DNA of 64,000 bases from Arthrobacter sp. PvP023 (GTDB lineage Bacteria; Actinomycetota; Actinomycetes; Actinomycetales; Micrococcaceae). The stretch covers positions 2,294,001 through 2,358,000 of the forward strand of contig NZ_JAFIBI010000001.1 of NCBI RefSeq assembly GCF_017832975.1, written 5' to 3'. Numbering within the stretch: the stretch's first letter is position 1; each line of letters starts with the position of its first letter. The notes under the pieces are model-generated. The model saw only the letters and a program-made list of their open reading frames with translations, was not told where the DNA came from and made no database searches. Both the position numbers and the translations under genes were made by a program. This document shows positions 1 to 7,945 of this stretch, in pieces.

Positions 1-108
1 CTCGAGCTTGACCGCCACCTGGGCGTCGAGGCCCTCAGTCAGCCGGTTGAGCCTTACCAGCGGGGTGCCGCCGACAAGCTGGGTGACGTCGTCGTAGATC
101 CGTGCCAT
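1..108 (-). CDS. cysK: Cysteine synthase, N-terminal fragment cut by the window edge
   Basis: The minus strand opens with ATG at 106-108 and reads 36 codons to the window edge without a stop. The residues start [20 protein letters not shown] and continue toward VAVKLE. This is the N-terminus of PLP-dependent O-acetylserine sulfhydrylase, which makes cysteine from O-acetylserine and sulfide; the TPLVRL strand is a family hallmark. The catalytic lysine lies just beyond the edge, so activity cannot be judged. No strong Shine-Dalgarno is visible. It lies 77 bases downstream of msrA on the same strand, so two sulfur-related genes are adjacent. The call rests on family recognition of a short fragment. 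Confidence 0.85.
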   Translation of the reverse strand, partial: MARIYDDVTQLVGGTPLVRLNRLTEGLDAQVAVKLE

Positions 109-185
109 GTATTTGTGCCTATCTCTGAAGAGTTCTCTGAACAGCGAATACTGAGGTCAGCCTAACGAGGGCGGCAGGACCGCTG

Positions 186-710
186 CTAAGCATTAAGCCA
201 TGCAGAGTAATATTTCCGCGCCTTCGCCAGTTTCGGGTTGATGATCACCTGGCAGTAGCCCTGCTCCGGATGCTTGGCGTAATAGTCCTGATGGAAATCC
301 TCCGCCACATGGAACACGGGCAGCCTGCTGACCTCGGTAACGATCGGATGCGCCCACAGCGCCTGGTTCCGTTCGATGGCTTCTTCGAAGAGGATCTTTT
401 CTTCCGTGGTCTCGTAGAACATGGAGGAGCGGTACTGGGTGCCGACGTCGTAGCCCTGGCGGTTGAGCGTGGTGGGATCGTGAAGGGCAAAGAACATGTC
501 CAGGATGACTTCTGCCGGGATCACGTCCTCCTCGAAACTGACCGCAACCACTTCGGCATGTCCTGTGGTGCCCGAGCAGACCGAGTAATAGTCCGGATGG
601 CGGTCGTGGCCGCCGGTGTAGCCCGAAATGACCGACGTGACCCCTTTGGTTTTTTGGTAGACGGCGTCAAGGCACCAGAAGCAGCCTCCGCCAAGCACAA
701 AAGTTTTCAT
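186..710 (-). CDS. msrA: Peptide methionine sulfoxide reductase MsrA
   Basis: 174 residues, normal length for MsrA, which reduces the S-epimer of methionine sulfoxide in proteins. The catalytic motif GCFWC is at residues 9-13, with Cys10 as nucleophile; family features such as GYTGG and the HAEVV and QYRS stretches follow. The open frame extends upstream to 878, but that part overlaps the neighbouring gene and is not family-like. ATG at 710 is chosen because MKTFVLGGGCFWC is the canonical N-terminus and GAAGAGGAC precedes it as ribosome-binding site. It is divergent from the Nif3-like gene. Confidence 0.95.
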   Translation of the reverse strand: MKTFVLGGGCFWCLDAVYQKTKGVTSVISGYTGGHDRHPDYYSVCSGTTGHAEVVAVSFEEDVIPAEVILDMFFALHDPTTLNRQGYDVGTQYRSSMFYETTEEKILFEEAIERNQALWAHPIVTEVSRLPVFHVAEDFHQDYYAKHPEQGYCQVIINPKLAKARKYYSAWLNA

Positions 711-809
711 GTCCTCTTCAATGGTCGAAGCGTGCTGATGATTCCCCCACCACCTTACGAGACTGTTACGGGTGCAGGCGAAGCCGGCGGATAGGGTAAA
801 AATGAGGGT

Positions 810-1742
810 ATGGAACCTGTGAACACCGACGTTGCAGAAGACGCGCGAAATACTGCTGATCCCGCCGGTGCCGAGCACGCCGAACCCGCCGAATCATCCG
901 CTGTACCCACGCTCGGCGAGGTCCTGCTGGCAGTGGAAGAGCTCTGGCCGGAGTCCCTGGCCGAGGAATGGGACGAGGTGGGACTGGTCGCCGGCCATCC
1001 GTCGGCAGAGGTCAGCAGGATCATGTTTGCGGTGGATCCCACCCTTGACGTCATCGAGGAAGCCATTGAGTGGGGCGCCGAACTCCTGATAACCCACCAT
1101 CCGCTCCTGCTTAAAGGAGTCACCTCCGTTGCGGCCACGACCGCGAAGGGCAAGGCGGTCCACCGACTCATCGAGTCAGGGACCGGTCTCCTGACCGTCC
1201 ACACCAACGGTGATTCCGCCGTCGGGGGCGTCTCCGATGTCCTGGCGGACGCACTGGGCCTCCACGATGTAGTGCCGCTCACGCCCGCGCCGAACGGCCT
1301 GCCGGAAGAAGGCATCGGCCGGGTGGGCGACCTTGAGGACGTCATGACGCTGGGAGACTTCGCCGCCCGGGTCTTCGGCATCCTGCCCTCGGTGGCCGGC
1401 GGCGTGAGGGTCTCAGGAGACAAGGACGGCCTGGTGCGGCGCGTCGCCGTGTGCGGCGGCGCGGGGGACTCCCTGTTCAATGAGGTCAGGGCGAGCAACG
1501 CCGACCTTTTTGTAACCGCGGACCTCCGCCACCACCCGGCGTCCGAAGCCCGTGAGAATGCCCTGAATGACCGGCCCTACCTCATCGACGTTTCGCACTT
1601 CGCCAGCGAGTGGTTGTGGCTGCCGGCGGCGGCCGAAGCATTGGGCAACGTCCTCAGCGACCAGGGCCACGACGTCGACATCAGGGTCAGCACCACCAAC
1701 AGCGATCCGTGGGACTTCATTCTGACTCCGGGCGGGGACTAG
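810..1742 (+). CDS. Nif3-like dinuclear metal center protein
   Basis: 310 residues, Nif3/YbgI family (sometimes annotated GTP cyclohydrolase 1 type 2 homologue). These are hexameric two-metal proteins of uncertain substrate. Metal ligands visible are THHPLL at about residues 95-100, an HTNGD segment near 131-135 and a C-terminal HFASE motif. The first 30 residues are acidic and alanine-rich, outside the family core. ATG 810 has GAGGG just upstream, and a TAGGGT hexamer at 792-797 gives a plausible very short leader. A zinc-ribbon protein follows after 60 bases; this pair is commonly adjacent in actinobacteria. Family certain, biochemical role not. Confidence 0.88.
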   Translation: MEPVNTDVAEDARNTADPAGAEHAEPAESSAVPTLGEVLLAVEELWPESLAEEWDEVGLVAGHPSAEVSRIMFAVDPTLDVIEEAIEWGAELLITHHPLLLKGVTSVAATTAKGKAVHRLIESGTGLLTVHTNGDSAVGGVSDVLADALGLHDVVPLTPAPNGLPEEGIGRVGDLEDVMTLGDFAARVFGILPSVAGGVRVSGDKDGLVRRVAVCGGAGDSLFNEVRASNADLFVTADLRHHPASEARENALNDRPYLIDVSHFASEWLWLPAAAEALGNVLSDQGHDVDIRVSTTNSDPWDFILTPGGD

Positions 1743-1802
1743 AGTCTAAACTGCGCCGGTCCGGTGCCCGGCTGCGGCCGGTAGGAACAAGCGGAGGTAA
1801 TA

Positions 1803-2540
1803 GTGGCCAAGGCAGCACCGGCGGAACAGTTGAAATTGCTCGAACTGCAAGGACTCGACGCCAGGCTCAAATCGCTGTCCAACCGCCGCCGGACCATCGA
1901 AAACGATCCACGGATCAGTGACCTCCAAGCGGCGCTGTCCGTTGCCAACGGCGAACTCGGAGCGGCGAAAGTGGCCGTTCACGACGCCGAAGCCGAGCTC
2001 AAGCGCTCTGAAGCGGACGTGGAGCAGGTGGCCTCGCGGATCGAACGGGACGAAGCACGGCTGAACAGCGGCACCGGCCTGTCCAAGGACCTTGTTGCCC
2101 TGCAAAGCGACATTGCCTCGCTCAACAAACGCCGGTCGGCCCTGGAAGACGTGGAACTGGAGGTCATGGAACGCCTGGAGGGGCTCCGTGAGCGTCAGTC
2201 GGCCCAGCAGAAGATCGTGGACGATGTCCAAGGCTCCTTTGGCGGGATCCGCGCGGAGCTCGACGCCGCCCTGGCCGAGATTGCCGCAGAGGCCGCAGAG
2301 GTAGGTGCCAGGCGTGCAGAGTTCGCCGCAGGCCTTGATGCCGGCCTGCTGGCAATCTATGAGAAGACCCTGGCCAAGCGCGGAGTGGGCGCGGCCCGGC
2401 TCTTCCATGGAAAGTCCGAAGGCTCGGGCATGCAGCTCAGCCCCGGTGACCTGGCCGAAATCAAAGCAGCCGCCGAGGACGACATCGTCTTCTGCCCCGA
2501 CTCCGGCTGCATCCTGGTGCGCTCGGCCGAATGGGCCTAA
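1803..2540 (+). CDS. Coiled-coil protein with C-terminal zinc-ribbon remnant
   Basis: 245 residues. Residues about 5-180 are heptad-rich, charged and predicted coiled coil. The C-terminus (about 205-240) resembles the C4 zinc-ribbon of DUF164/CT398-type proteins, but only one Cys pair, CPDSGC, is visible, so the metal site may be incomplete. GTG 1803 is chosen because GGAGGTAA ends two bases before it. The gene is co-directional with the Nif3-like gene 60 bases upstream and overlaps the convergent yaaA by four bases at the stop codons. Function unknown. Confidence 0.8.
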   Translation: MAKAAPAEQLKLLELQGLDARLKSLSNRRRTIENDPRISDLQAALSVANGELGAAKVAVHDAEAELKRSEADVEQVASRIERDEARLNSGTGLSKDLVALQSDIASLNKRRSALEDVELEVMERLEGLRERQSAQQKIVDDVQGSFGGIRAELDAALAEIAAEAAEVGARRAEFAAGLDAGLLAIYEKTLAKRGVGAARLFHGKSEGSGMQLSPGDLAEIKAAAEDDIVFCPDSGCILVRSAEWA

Positions 2541-3301
2541 GCCGGCAGGACGATGTTCAATGCGTGCGCCTTGCGGGGAGTACCGTCCACTAGTTCGGAT
2601 TCCCACTTTTCGCGGGCCGCCTTGAGCAGCTGGGCCGGGGTCCCGGGAGCGGAGCCCCGGCGTGTCAGCAGGTGCCGGGCCAGCTCGCCGCGGGTGTGCT
2701 TGGCGAAGTGGCTGACCACCTTGCGCACACCGTTGGTTTCGGTGAAGACGTTGACGGCGACCGTCTGCGCCGGCGGGGGAGCCCAGGCGGCGGAATAGGT
2801 GCTCGAGCGGCAGTCCACCAGGAGCTCCCCTTCGGTCTCGGCCGCCAGGGCCTCGGAAATCTGGGGCTTCCAGAACGAGGCGAGGCGGCCGACGTCGGGC
2901 AGTGACGTTCCCATCGACAGCCGGTAGGCCGGCACCCGGTCGGCGAAGCGGATGGCGCCCCAGAGCGCGGAGATGACCACTACCGATTCATCCGCCTTGC
3001 GGCGCTGCGCCGCCGTCATCGACCGGTAGCCCAGCGCGTCGTACAGGACGCCCGAATAGACCTGGTGCGCGGGGGCCGCCGGTTCGCTGTGCAGCCGGGT
3101 GTTGCGTTCGACGTCGGCACTCAGCGAGGCGCCGACGCCCAGCAGTGCGAGGGCGTCCCGGTGGGCACTGACGTTTCCCAGTGCGTCGAGGACCTTCGCG
3201 CGGTACGTGTTCAGTCCGGGGAAGCTCAGGGCGCTCCAGTCGACGGAGTCGCCATGGACAGCGGGGGTCTTGCCTTCGGACGGGGGGAGCAGAATCAGCA
3301 C
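2537..3301 (-). CDS. yaaA: YaaA-family peroxide stress protein (DUF328/UPF0246)
   Basis: 254 residues, the usual YaaA length. The N-terminus LILLPPSEGKT and the central YSGVLYDALGY and SALWGA segments are characteristic. In E. coli YaaA lowers intracellular iron during hydrogen peroxide stress; that role is transferred from family knowledge. The start is GTG 3301, with TAAGAT six bases before it on the minus strand, suggesting a leaderless transcript. Its stop codon overlaps that of the convergent zinc-ribbon gene (2537-2540). Confidence 0.88.
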   Translation of the reverse strand: MLILLPPSEGKTPAVHGDSVDWSALSFPGLNTYRAKVLDALGNVSAHRDALALLGVGASLSADVERNTRLHSEPAAPAHQVYSGVLYDALGYRSMTAAQRRKADESVVVISALWGAIRFADRVPAYRLSMGTSLPDVGRLASFWKPQISEALAAETEGELLVDCRSSTYSAAWAPPPAQTVAVNVFTETNGVRKVVSHFAKHTRGELARHLLTRRGSAPGTPAQLLKAAREKWESELVDGTPRKAHALNIVLPA

Positions 3302-3307
3302 CGTACG

Positions 3308-3313
3308 ATCTTA
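3308..3313 (-). promoter_or_regulatory. -10 hexamer of yaaA, leaderless spacing
   Basis: TAAGAT on the minus strand ends six bases before the GTG of yaaA, so transcription would begin at or beside the start codon. No convincing -35 was found. Confidence 0.5.
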
Positions 3314-3347
3314 CCGGCGGCGGGGATGGGTGCTGTGCGGTGCGGCC

Positions 3348-4184
3348 TTAGGCCAGGTTCCGGCCCAGGAACGAGAAGACATCCGGGAGGATGGAACGCC
3401 AGTAGCCGCTGTCGTGGCCGCCGTCCTGGAATCCCCCCTCGTGTTCCCCCGGGAGCCCGCTCACATAGTCCTTGACGCTGAAGAGCAGGTTGTCTGAGGT
3501 GCCGCAATCGATTCTCTTGGGCAACGTTTCCAGTTCCGGCCTGAGCGCAAAAATGTCGTTGGCCGCGAAGTCGGCGGCGCTGTCAAAGTTGTCCGCGCGT
3601 CCGTCGTCGTACAGGCTCCAGACGGCCGGGCTCATCGCTGCGACGGCGCGGAGCCCGGGGATGCGGTGCTGCGAGGCGAGGAGCAGTGCGCCGAAGCCGC
3701 CCATGGACAGCCCAAACACGGCGAGCCTGCCGGTGTCGAGGCCCTGCCCGGCAAGCAGGGGGATGAATTCCTCCACCACCATGGCCTGGGTGTCGGTGCC
3801 TGTGTCCCGGCGGTGCCACCAGCTTTCGCCGCCATCCACCGCCGCGACCGCGAACGGAGTCCCGCCGCGGGCCACGTGCTGTGCCAGGAGCCGGTCCGCT
3901 CGGAGATCGTCAAAAACCATACGATGGTCAGCGCCCGTCCCGTGCAGGAAGACGGCAACGGGGAGGGGACCTTGATCGCCGCTGGCGCCGCGGTCCGGAA
4001 CGGCTACGGACCAGTTCGTGTCGGTGTCCGGGCGGAACTTCGACGTGAAGGATCCGCTGCGCACTTCCGCGGCCGAACCCTCGGGGCCGGCGCTGACGGG
4101 CGCGCAGGCGGCCAGCACGGCGGCAGTCACGCCCCCGGCTCCGAGTTCCAGCAACCGCCGGCGTCCGAGCGTCGGAAGATCCAT
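3348..4184 (-). CDS. Exported alpha/beta-hydrolase esterase, probable lipoprotein
   Basis: 278 residues. The N-terminus carries twin arginines (RRR at 8-10) before a hydrophobic stretch and a lipobox LAAC ending at Cys27, so it is probably exported and lipid-anchored. The catalytic domain is alpha/beta hydrolase of the esterase D/PHB-depolymerase type: oxyanion segment FLHGTG near 79-84, nucleophile elbow GLSMGG with Ser160, and a likely catalytic His in GGHDSGYW near 257. It probably hydrolyses an ester outside the membrane; the substrate is unknown. TATGAT six bases before ATG 4184 suggests a leaderless mRNA. It stands alone between yaaA and the slipin gene. Confidence 0.82.
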   Translation of the reverse strand: MDLPTLGRRRLLELGAGGVTAAVLAACAPVSAGPEGSAAEVRSGSFTSKFRPDTDTNWSVAVPDRGASGDQGPLPVAVFLHGTGADHRMVFDDLRADRLLAQHVARGGTPFAVAAVDGGESWWHRRDTGTDTQAMVVEEFIPLLAGQGLDTGRLAVFGLSMGGFGALLLASQHRIPGLRAVAAMSPAVWSLYDDGRADNFDSAADFAANDIFALRPELETLPKRIDCGTSDNLLFSVKDYVSGLPGEHEGGFQDGGHDSGYWRSILPDVFSFLGRNLA

Positions 4185-4190
4185 ACGCCG

Positions 4191-4196
4191 ATCATA
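4191..4196 (-). promoter_or_regulatory. -10 hexamer of the esterase gene, leaderless spacing
   Basis: TATGAT on the minus strand, six bases before ATG 4184; close to the TATAAT consensus. Confidence 0.55.
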
Positions 4197-4225
4197 GACG
4201 CGGAGGCTCCGGATACCGGGCCGGC

Positions 4226-5038
4226 TCAGGCCGCCTTGACCGGCGGTTTGGCGGCAGCCGTGGCCGCCTGGTTCTCGCGGGCGAGGAACGCGGACAGTTC
4301 GCCGATGGTGCTCATCAGCGGCGCCGGGAAGACGACCGTGGAGTTCTTGTCCACGGCGATTTCCACCAGGGACTGCAGATTCCGCAACTGCAGGGCAAGC
4401 GGGTGGGCCATCATGGTGTCCGAGGCCTCGCCGAGGGCGGCTGCCGCGATGGCTTCGCCTTCAGCGGCGATGATCTTCGCCCGCTTCTCCCGCTCGGCCT
4501 CTGCCTGGCGGGCCATGGCGCGCTTCATACTGTCGGGAAGCTGGATGTCCTTCAGCTCCACCAACACCACCTCGACGCCCCAGGCGAGGGTCAGTTGGTC
4601 CAGAATTTCCCGGATATCACTGTTAATGCGCTCGGTTTCGGACAGCGTCTGGTCCAGGCTGTGGCGGCCCACCACCTTCCGCAGGGTGGTCTGGGCGATC
4701 TGGTCGATTGCCGCTGCGACATTTTCAATGGCCACGACGGACTTCACGGCGTCCACCACGCGGTAGTAGGCGACAGCGGAGATGTCCACGCTCACATTGT
4801 CCTGGGTGATGATGCCCTGCGACTGGATGGGCATGGTCACTATCCGCAGGCTGACCAGCGGAAGGCGGTCTATAACGGGAATGATGAACCGCAGTCCCGG
4901 CATCCTGACGCCAATGACCCTTCCCAGCCGGAATAGCACGCCTTGCTCGTACTGCCGGACGATCCGGATGGACATCTTGAGGAGGATGAGCAGCAGCAGT
5001 GCGACGGCGATGGCGATAAACGAATTGGTGGGGTCCAT
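4226..5038 (-). CDS. Slipin/stomatin-like SPFH (band 7) membrane protein
   Basis: 270 residues. A single N-terminal membrane segment (about 7-21) is followed by the SPFH domain, with [12 protein letters not shown] and [12 protein letters not shown] typical of slipins, and an Ala/Glu-rich helical C-terminal part ([16 protein letters not shown]). These proteins oligomerise at the inner membrane and organise microdomains, often with a NfeD partner; no NfeD gene is seen beside it. An upstream open frame reaches 5557 but runs through the RNase P RNA antisense. ATG 5038 is preceded by GAAGGAGG at proper spacing, which decides the start. Confidence 0.9.
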   Translation of the reverse strand: MDPTNSFIAIAVALLLLILLKMSIRIVRQYEQGVLFRLGRVIGVRMPGLRFIIPVIDRLPLVSLRIVTMPIQSQGIITQDNVSVDISAVAYYRVVDAVKSVVAIENVAAAIDQIAQTTLRKVVGRHSLDQTLSETERINSDIREILDQLTLAWGVEVVLVELKDIQLPDSMKRAMARQAEAEREKRAKIIAAEGEAIAAAALGEASDTMMAHPLALQLRNLQSLVEIAVDKNSTVVFPAPLMSTIGELSAFLARENQAATAAAKPPVKAA

Positions 5039-5155
5039 CAGGATCCCCTCCTTCTTGCCTGGTGTGGTCTTGTTCAATTGTCCCACCAAGGGATCAAAAA
5101 GCGCCCGGCACCCGCTGCGCAAACGGGCGCCCGGGTTGCCCGTAGAATGGACGGC

Positions 5156-5550
5156 GGATGGGTTGACCAGGCGGCCGCGCGTCACGCAAGTGGCTCGAGG
5201 AACGTCCGGGCTCCGCAGAGCAGGGTGGTGGGTAACGCCCACTCGGGGTAACCCGCAGGCCAGTGCCACAGAGAACAGACCGCCTGCCTCGGTCCGTGTC
5301 CGCACGGTCCGTGAACAGGTAAGGGTGAAACGGTGGTGTAAGAGACCACCAGCTTCCCGGGTGACCGGGAAGGCTAGGTAAACCCCACCCGGAGCAAGGC
5401 CAGACAGGACACGTTCGAGGGCTGCTCGCCCGAGTGTCCGGGTAGGCCGCTGGAGGGCGTCGGCAACGGCGTTCGTAGATGGATGGCCGCTATTCCTGCC
5501 CCGGCAACGGCGCGGGAACACAGAACCCGGCGTATCGGTCAACCCATCCA
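5156..5550 (+). ncRNA. rnpB: RNase P RNA, bacterial type A
   Basis: The catalytic RNA of RNase P, which matures tRNA 5' ends. The P1 helix is visible as GGATGGGTTGACC at the 5' end paired with GGTCAACCCATCC at the 3' end. The universally conserved block GAGGAACGTCCGGGCTCC with AGAGCAGGGTG follows, and CACAGAACCCGGC lies near the 3' end. Length near 395 nt fits actinobacterial type A RNAs. A TAGAAT hexamer at 5143-5148 lies just upstream as a possible -10, without a clear -35. End positions are set by P1 and may be off by a few bases. Confidence 0.93.
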
Positions 5551-5610
5551 CCACCACCGGCGCCGCGGGGCCCGTGGCAGGGCGTCGGCAACCGTCCGTG
5601 AAAACGACAA

Positions 5611-5637
5611 GGGGCCGGCACCGTGTGGTGCCAGCCC
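5611..5637 (-). terminator. Hairpin between rnpB and the small membrane gene
   Basis: GGGGCCGGCACC pairs with GGTGCCAGCCCC across a GTGT loop, one mismatch. Read on the minus strand it is followed by TTGTCGTTTT, so it best terminates the small membrane protein gene; on the plus strand after rnpB there is no T-run. Confidence 0.65.
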
Positions 5638-5662
5638 CCGCCGGTAGAGACCGGGTTTCAGG

Positions 5663-5815
5663 TCAGGCCTTGGCCTTCCGCTTCACCCATCCCCAGGCCG
5701 CCGTAGCGACAAACAGGATGAGGCCGATGACAGCCAGCCAAAGCAGGCCTTTCACGACGAAGCCCAGGATGGAAAGAATGAGCCATATGACAAGAAGTGC
5801 AATGATGAGTCCCAT
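5663..5815 (-). CDS. Small two-segment hydrophobic membrane protein, 50 residues
   Basis: An unlisted short gene: ATG 5815 to TGA 5663. It begins MGLIIALLVIWLILSILGF, has a second hydrophobic stretch (LLWLAVIGLILFVATAAWGW) and ends with a basic tail WVKRKAKA. Two transmembrane helices and a positively charged C-terminus are evident. AGGA lies about seven bases upstream of the ATG, and a hairpin with a T-rich tail follows the stop. The pattern fits short conserved membrane proteins seen widely in Arthrobacter; no function is known to me. Coding is supported by the coherent membrane pattern and terminator rather than by homology I can test. Confidence 0.72.
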   Translation of the reverse strand: MGLIIALLVIWLILSILGFVVKGLLWLAVIGLILFVATAAWGWVKRKAKA

Positions 5816-5928
5816 TCGGACATCCTATGTCAAGGGAGTGCGGTCCGGCGTGTGAGTGACTTCACGCTTTTCCGGGCGCGGGAGAACCCGCCGCCGCCCT
5901 AGAATGGATAGCGAACGTAGAAGTTCTG

Positions 5929-5964
5929 CCGCCGGGTCTGCGTTCGCAGCCGGCGGTTTTTCTT
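5929..5964 (+). terminator. Intrinsic terminator upstream of the gap gene
   Basis: CCGCCGG (5929-5935) pairs with CCGGCGG (5950-5956), with an inner CTGCG/CGCAG stem, followed directly by TTTTTCTTT. It is a textbook terminator on the plus strand, located 120 bases before the gap start; it ends either rnpB read-through or a short gap leader. Confidence 0.85.
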
Positions 5965-6086
5965 TGCGCTTCTCCAAGGTGTCCGGGGTGGACCGAATCC
6001 CCGCCGATGCCTGTGCCCCGGAATACCTCCGGTGGCCGACATCCGCATACGAGGACGTATGTGGTTGACCCAAGGAAGGTAGTTCT

Positions 6087-7565
6087 GTGAGCCAGACGTC
6101 AGATTCTTGTCTTGATACGTGGATGGGCCGTGAGGCGCTAGCCGAGGCCATGATCCCGGTCATCGGCCGGCTGTACCGCGAGAACAACGTGGTGACCTCC
6201 ATCCACGGCCGCAGCCTGATCAACAAATCCACCATGAACATCCTGAAGGCGCACCGCTTTGCGCGACGGATGAGCAAGGACGAGCTGCTCCTGGAAGAGA
6301 CGGCCCCGCTGCTGGATGCCCTCGCCGGGCTGGACCTGGGCGCTGCGGCTATCGACATTGCCCGCCTGAACCAGAAGTTCAAGACCGAGGCCAACGGTGC
6401 AAGCCTGGATGAGTTCCTGCGCGCCGAACTTGCCGACATCGTCGGGAAGCGCGGCGGCGACGACCGCACCAGCACCGACGTCGTGCTCTATGGCTTCGGC
6501 CGCATCGGCCGCCTGCTCGCGCGCCTGCTCATTGAAAAGGCCGGCGGCGGCCACGGCCTCCGGCTCCGGGCCATCGTGGTCCGCCGCGGCTCGGACAACG
6601 ACCTCGCCAAGCGTGCCAGCCTGCTCCGCCGGGACTCGGTCCACGGCTCGTTCGAGGGCACCATCAAGGTGGACACCGACAACAACACCATTACGGCCAA
6701 CGGAGTCCAGGTCCAGGTCATCTACTCGGACAACCCCTCAACAGTGGACTACACCGCCTACGGCATCAAGGACGCCCTCGTGGTGGATAACACGGGACGT
6801 TGGCGCGACGCCGAGGGCCTGTCCCAGCACCTCCTGAGCAAGGGCGTTTCACGCGTCCTGCTCACGGCACCGGGCAAGGGCGAGCTGAAGAACATCGTCC
6901 ACGGCATCAACCACGGCACCATCCTTGACTCGGACAAGATCGTTACGGCCGCGTCCTGCACCACCAACGCCATCACTCCGGTCCTGAAGGCCATCAACGA
7001 CAAGTTCGGCGTAGTCCACGGGCACGTCGAGACGGTGCACTCCTTCACCAACGACCAGAACCTGATCGACAACTTCCACAAGGGCGACCGTCGCGGCCGC
7101 TCCGCCGCGCTGAACATGGTGATCACCGAAACCGGTGCCGCCAAGGCCGTCGCCAAGGCACTGCCCGAGCTGCTGGGCAAGCTCACCGGCAGCTCCATCC
7201 GCGTTCCCACCCCGGACGTGTCGCTGGCCATCCTGAACCTGAGCCTGGAACGCGGCACCACCAAGGACGAGGTCAACGACTACCTGCGGCAGATGTCCCT
7301 GCATTCCGAGCTGCGCAAGCAGATCGACTACATCGATTCCCCCGAGGTTGTTTCCACCGACTTCGTCGGCTCCCGCCGCGCAGGCATCGTTGACGGCCTG
7401 GCCACCATCTCCAACGACAAGAACCTGGTCCTCTACGTCTGGTACGACAACGAGTTCGGCTACAGCTGCCAGGTAGTCCGCGTGATGGAGGAAATGGCCG
7501 GCGTCAACCCGCCGTCGTTCCCCGTCAAGGAACCGGCCGCCGCACTGGCAGCCATCGCGGTCTAA
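6087..7565 (+). CDS. gap: Glyceraldehyde-3-phosphate dehydrogenase, long form
   Basis: 492 residues, longer than the usual 335: about 125 extra N-terminal residues precede the NAD(P)-binding motif GFGRIGR (near 134-141). The catalytic Cys291 is in AASCTTNAITPV, and the C-terminal YDNEFGYSCQVV block is canonical. The length matches the class that includes corynebacterial GapB (about 480 residues), considered gluconeogenic; direction and cofactor are inference. GTG 6087 follows AAGGAAGG at good spacing. A strong terminator lies in its upstream region and a 15-bp hairpin follows it. Confidence 0.93.
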   Translation: MSQTSDSCLDTWMGREALAEAMIPVIGRLYRENNVVTSIHGRSLINKSTMNILKAHRFARRMSKDELLLEETAPLLDALAGLDLGAAAIDIARLNQKFKTEANGASLDEFLRAELADIVGKRGGDDRTSTDVVLYGFGRIGRLLARLLIEKAGGGHGLRLRAIVVRRGSDNDLAKRASLLRRDSVHGSFEGTIKVDTDNNTITANGVQVQVIYSDNPSTVDYTAYGIKDALVVDNTGRWRDAEGLSQHLLSKGVSRVLLTAPGKGELKNIVHGINHGTILDSDKIVTAASCTTNAITPVLKAINDKFGVVHGHVETVHSFTNDQNLIDNFHKGDRRGRSAALNMVITETGAAKAVAKALPELLGKLTGSSIRVPTPDVSLAILNLSLERGTTKDEVNDYLRQMSLHSELRKQIDYIDSPEVVSTDFVGSRRAGIVDGLATISNDKNLVLYVWYDNEFGYSCQVVRVMEEMAGVNPPSFPVKEPAAALAAIAV

Positions 7566-7590
7566 TTCCCGGGACAGGTCCGGTCTGAGG

Positions 7591-7624
7591 TTTCCCGGCC
7601 GATGCTCTGGCATCGGCCGGGAAA
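7591..7624. terminator. 15-bp perfect hairpin after gap
   Basis: TTTCCCGGCCGATGC pairs perfectly with GCATCGGCCGGGAAA around a TCTG loop, 25 bases after the gap stop codon. It lacks a clear T-run, so it may act as a factor-assisted terminator or as a 3'-end stabiliser. Confidence 0.6.
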
Positions 7625-7642
7625 CGGACCCAAAATGGAGTC

Positions 7643-7852
7643 ATGGAACACGAATCGACTCTCGAACATGAAACCACCCTCGAACACGCCCTCGACGTAG
7701 CACGGAAAAACCATAAGGAAGCCACTCGCCTCCTGGACCAGGCGCGAGTGTCGCATGCCGCGGGAGAGATTCCCGACAGCAGGATCAAACAGCTTGAGGA
7801 GCTGCTCGACCTTGCCGCCAACGACCTTAAACGTGTGTTGAAGGAGCAGTAA
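7643..7852 (+). CDS. Small charged helical protein, unknown function
   Basis: 69 residues, highly charged (MEHESTLEHETTLEHALDVA then many Lys/Arg/Glu), predicted mostly helical with possible coiled coil. No cysteine, signal or membrane segment. ATG 7643 has GGAG only two bases upstream, which is poor spacing, so initiation is uncertain. It lies alone between the gap hairpin and the nuclease gene. I do not recognise a family. Coding is plausible from the amphipathic pattern and absence of competing frames. Confidence 0.55.
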   Translation: MEHESTLEHETTLEHALDVARKNHKEATRLLDQARVSHAAGEIPDSRIKQLEELLDLAANDLKRVLKEQ

Positions 7853-7945
7853 CACCTCCTCCACACTGTGGATAAGAGGCCACGTTGTCGGTGGCCTGCC
7901 CTAGGCTCGTCCGGTGCATAGGAATTTTCACCGGGCAGGGCAACC

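Noticed and set aside
7867..7875. Perfect DnaA box TGTGGATAA, and TTGTCCACA at 25189-25197
   Set aside because: A given 9-mer is expected about once in two windows of this size on both strands; the boxes are isolated, so no origin is implied.
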